The notes beneath the pieces are model-generated. The model searched no databases and was not told the origin of the DNA. It saw nothing but the letters and a program-made list of their open reading frames with translations. Shown here in pieces: positions 6,941-8,562 of a DNA stretch of 8,562 bases. This DNA is from Acidobacteriota bacterium (GTDB lineage: Bacteria; Acidobacteriota; Terriglobia; Terriglobales; Acidobacteriaceae). Each line of letters starts with the position of its first letter. Position 1 is the stretch's first letter. Where the stretch lies: assembly GCA_003225595.1 (NCBI GenBank), contig QIAR01000307.1:1-8562 (forward strand). The letters are read 5' to 3'. Position numbers and translations under genes: made by a program.

Positions 6941-8218
6941 ATGGTTGAAGAACTTCGAAATATCCATCGCGAACTGCTGCCCAACGGCCTCACCGTCATC
7001 ACCGAGCAGATGCAGCACATCCGCTCTGTTTCAATCGGGATATGGATCAAGACCGGCTCCCGAGACGAAGACCCTCAGTGGAATGGCATCTCCCATTTCA
7101 TTGAGCACATGGTTTTCAAGGGGACCAGGAACCGCACAGCGGAACAGATCGCTCGGCAAATAGACTCGATCGGCGGCAACATGGATGCTTTCACGGCGAA
7201 GGAATGCATCTGTTTCAACGTTAAAGTTCTCGATGAGCACTTGCCGGTTGCTCTCGACGTACTCAGCGATCTGGTACTCAACCCGGTCTTTGCCGTTGAG
7301 GATATCGGGCGTGAGCGGGGCGTCATTTTGGAAGAAATCAAAATGGACGAGGACAATCCCGACTATCTCGTCCACGAGATCTTCACCCAAAACTTCTGGA
7401 AAGATCACCCACTGGGCAAACCCATCCTCGGAACCAGGGACACCGTAAGAAAGTTCGAACAGCCCGTGGTCTTGAACTCCTATACCCAGCGTTTCGCTCC
7501 GGAGAACCTGATCGTAGCGGCCGCCGGGAGCCTGGACCACGGGCGATTCGTGGAACTGGTGGCCAAGCACTTCCAACACATGAAGCCGTTCAAGAATGGC
7601 TTCCACTCGCAGCCGCCAAAGGTCGTGCCGCGCATTGTCATGCGCAACAAGAAAGCGCTGGAGCAGGTGCAGATCTGCATTGGTGTTCCCTCATATCCCA
7701 TCGCGCACGAAAAACGCTACGCCTCTTACGTCCTCAATACGCTGCTCGGGGGCGGCATGAGTTCGCGGCTTTTCCAGAATATACGCGAGCGGCAGGGACT
7801 CGCGTACGCGATCTACAGCGATCTCAACCCGTACCGCGACACCGGCTGTCTCGGCGTGTACGCGGGAACCTCGCGGGAATCGGCCGCCAAGGTAGTGCGA
7901 TCAGTGGTATCCGAGTTTCGCCAGTTGAAGACCGAGCCCGTACCCGAGGAAGAACTCCGCCGCGCCAAGGACCAGCTTAAAGGCAGCCTGATGCTGTCGC
8001 TTGAGTCCTCTACAGCTCGCATGTCGAATCTTGCCCGGCAGGAGATGTACTTCGATCGTTTCTACGGCTTGGATGAGCTGATCGAGAACATCGAAAGCGT
8101 CACCTCGGACGACCTGCAGGTGATGGCCAATGATTTCTTCCGCGGCGAATTGATCGCCGTCACCGTGCTGGGCAATCTGAACGGCCTAAAACTCTCCCGC
8201 GATCAACTCGCCTGCTGA
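6941..8218 (+). CDS. M16 family zinc peptidase (YmxG/MlpA, mitochondrial-processing-peptidase-beta-like)
   Basis: The 425-residue product is of usual length for single-chain bacterial M16B peptidases, which pair two halves into a chamber that degrades short unfolded peptides. The inverted zinc motif HFIEH gives ligands His52 and His56 and base Glu55; the third ligand lies in ILEEIKMDEDNP (Glu131/132, most likely 132 by spacing). The C-terminal half carries the conserved GGGMSSRLFQNIRERQGLAY segment, whose Arg282 and Tyr289 correspond to the substrate-binding Arg/Tyr pair of the family. Both halves needed for activity are therefore present in one chain. There is no signal peptide, so it is probably cytoplasmic, unlike the two exported peptidases upstream. 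ATG 6941 is preceded by GGGG at 6929-6932 (8-nt spacing), a modest SD; the protein start (LRNIHRELLPNGLTVI) aligns well with family members. The substrate is unknown. Confidence 0.95.
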   Translation: MVEELRNIHRELLPNGLTVITEQMQHIRSVSIGIWIKTGSRDEDPQWNGISHFIEHMVFKGTRNRTAEQIARQIDSIGGNMDAFTAKECICFNVKVLDEHLPVALDVLSDLVLNPVFAVEDIGRERGVILEEIKMDEDNPDYLVHEIFTQNFWKDHPLGKPILGTRDTVRKFEQPVVLNSYTQRFAPENLIVAAAGSLDHGRFVELVAKHFQHMKPFKNGFHSQPPKVVPRIVMRNKKALEQVQICIGVPSYPIAHEKRYASYVLNTLLGGGMSSRLFQNIRERQGLAYAIYSDLNPYRDTGCLGVYAGTSRESAAKVVRSVVSEFRQLKTEPVPEEELRRAKDQLKGSLMLSLESSTARMSNLARQEMYFDRFYGLDELIENIESVTSDDLQVMANDFFRGELIAVTVLGNLNGLKLSRDQLAC

Positions 8219-8383
8219 TCCTGCTCCAACTCCAGAATCTAGCCAGGAACCATTCCTTTCACTATCGGCGCAACCCGATCTCATGCAAGATTAACTTCAG
8301 CCTGTAACCGCCACACTTTGATGGGAGTTACTCATCTGGGTGTGCCCGCATCTAAGTACAAAAGAACCTTCGACGAGGTGAGG
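8219..8383. promoter_or_regulatory. Spacer upstream of the small 3'-end frames
   Basis: No reading frame of note and no clear terminator for the M16 gene is visible. GCATCTAAGTA at about 8349-8359 could be a -10-like element for the downstream small frames, possibly of ECF type, with GAGTTACT (8325-8332) as a loose -35. This is a weak guess based on position. Confidence 0.2.
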
Positions 8384-8403
8384 ATGGCAAAACGTTCGAA
8401 GGT
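8366..8403 (+). promoter_or_regulatory. Inverted repeat ACCTTCGA / TCGAAGGT enclosing an SD and start codon
   Basis: Perfect 8-bp arms (8366-8373 and 8396-8403) enclose a 22-nt loop containing GAGGTGAGG (8375-8383) and the ATG at 8384. In RNA, the stem would present the first small frame's initiation site in the loop, a layout compatible with translational control. Function is inferred. Confidence 0.4.
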
Positions 8404-8440
8404 GCGTTGTGGGATCGGAGGATGGCTATGGCGCAGGTGA
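8384..8440 (+). CDS. Possible 18-codon leader peptide
   Basis: The frame encodes MAKRSKVRCGIGGWLWRR, a very basic peptide ending at TGA 8438-8440. It has a good SD (GAGG 8375-8378, 5-nt spacing) and overlaps the next small frame by 13 nt in another register, an arrangement that would allow translational coupling. It is too short to recognise. It may be a leader, or chance within the untranslated region of the 39-codon frame. Confidence 0.25.
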   Translation: MAKRSKVRCGIGGWLWRR

Positions 8441-8547
8441 TTGTGTTTCGGGTTCCAGAGAACTTCCGGAAGAGTAGTAAATGGGTTCCACCAGAACAAC
8501 GTGGAAAACTCCTCCAGTTTCCTTCTGACCAGAAGAAATCGGCCTAA
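8428..8547 (+). CDS. Small conserved-looking protein, 39 aa, unknown function
   Basis: The frame starts MAQVIVFRVPENFR, continues with KWVPPEQRGKLLQF and ends QKKSA before TAA 8545-8547. GGAGG at 8417-8421 lies 6 nt before ATG 8428, an excellent SD; the in-frame ATG at 8422 sits directly against the SD and is less likely. The beta-strand-like start, PPEQRGK core and lysine-rich end match a type of tiny hypothetical protein that I recall occurring many times in Acidobacteriota genomes. That is memory, not a search result. No signal peptide, membrane segment or cysteine is present. It lies after the M16 gene on the same strand, but about 210 nt away, so separate transcription is likely. No function can be assigned. 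Confidence 0.6.
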   Translation: MAQVIVFRVPENFRKSSKWVPPEQRGKLLQFPSDQKKSA

Positions 8548-8562
8548 TGCCGACCCGGAGAT

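Noticed and set aside
7031..7606. 191-codon minus-strand frame inside the M16 gene
   Set aside because: It overlaps the HFIEH-coding region on the opposite strand; a shadow frame.
1..8562. Mobile element, CRISPR array, toxin-antitoxin pair or phage-defence operon
   Set aside because: No transposase, integrase, spaced direct repeats or defence-type domain was seen; the genes are ordinary kinase, peptidase and rRNA-modification genes.

Overview
The window looks like ordinary chromosomal DNA from a soil-type Gram-negative bacterium, most likely an Acidobacteriota member (Koribacter/Terriglobia-like). The base composition is moderately GC-rich. The gene set (secreted S9 peptidase, PSMA-type M28 peptidase, M16 peptidase, NtrB-like kinase) and a tiny 3'-end reading frame with a 'PPEQRGK' core both fit what I remember of that phylum. 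This assignment is from memory, not from a search.

Layout, left to right. (1) The 3' part of a sensor histidine kinase (+, cut by the window start) runs to 819. (2) A secreted prolyl-oligopeptidase-family (S9) peptidase (-) converges on it with only 9 bp between the stop codons. (3) A divergent promoter region of about 190 bp carries a dyad and a perfect TATAAT box. (4) An exported glutamate-carboxypeptidase-II/PSMA-like M28B metallopeptidase (+) follows. (5) A convergent spacer of about 150 bp holds a degenerate palindromic element and a 15-bp tandem repeat. (6) rlmN (-) encodes the radical-SAM 23S rRNA/tRNA adenosine methyltransferase. (7) A second divergent spacer, with an 8-bp-arm dyad, precedes (8) a cytoplasmic M16 zinc peptidase of the YmxG/MlpA type (+). 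(9) The right end carries a short, SD-preceded 39-codon frame, which partly overlaps an 18-codon leader-like frame.

The two exported peptidases, S9 and M28B, are divergently arranged and could together degrade extracytoplasmic peptides. S9 would cut within or release short peptides, and M28B would trim the products. That pairing is inferred from location and family only. rlmN and the M16 gene are housekeeping-type genes with no obvious tie to the peptidases, and the kinase's partner regulator is outside the window.

I found no mobile element, CRISPR array, tRNA, rRNA or clearly novel multi-gene system. The points most worth a second look are the small frames at the 3' end, the altered specificity-pocket residues of the M28B enzyme, the intergenic repeats between the M28B gene and rlmN, and the acidic Gly-rich insertion in RlmN.
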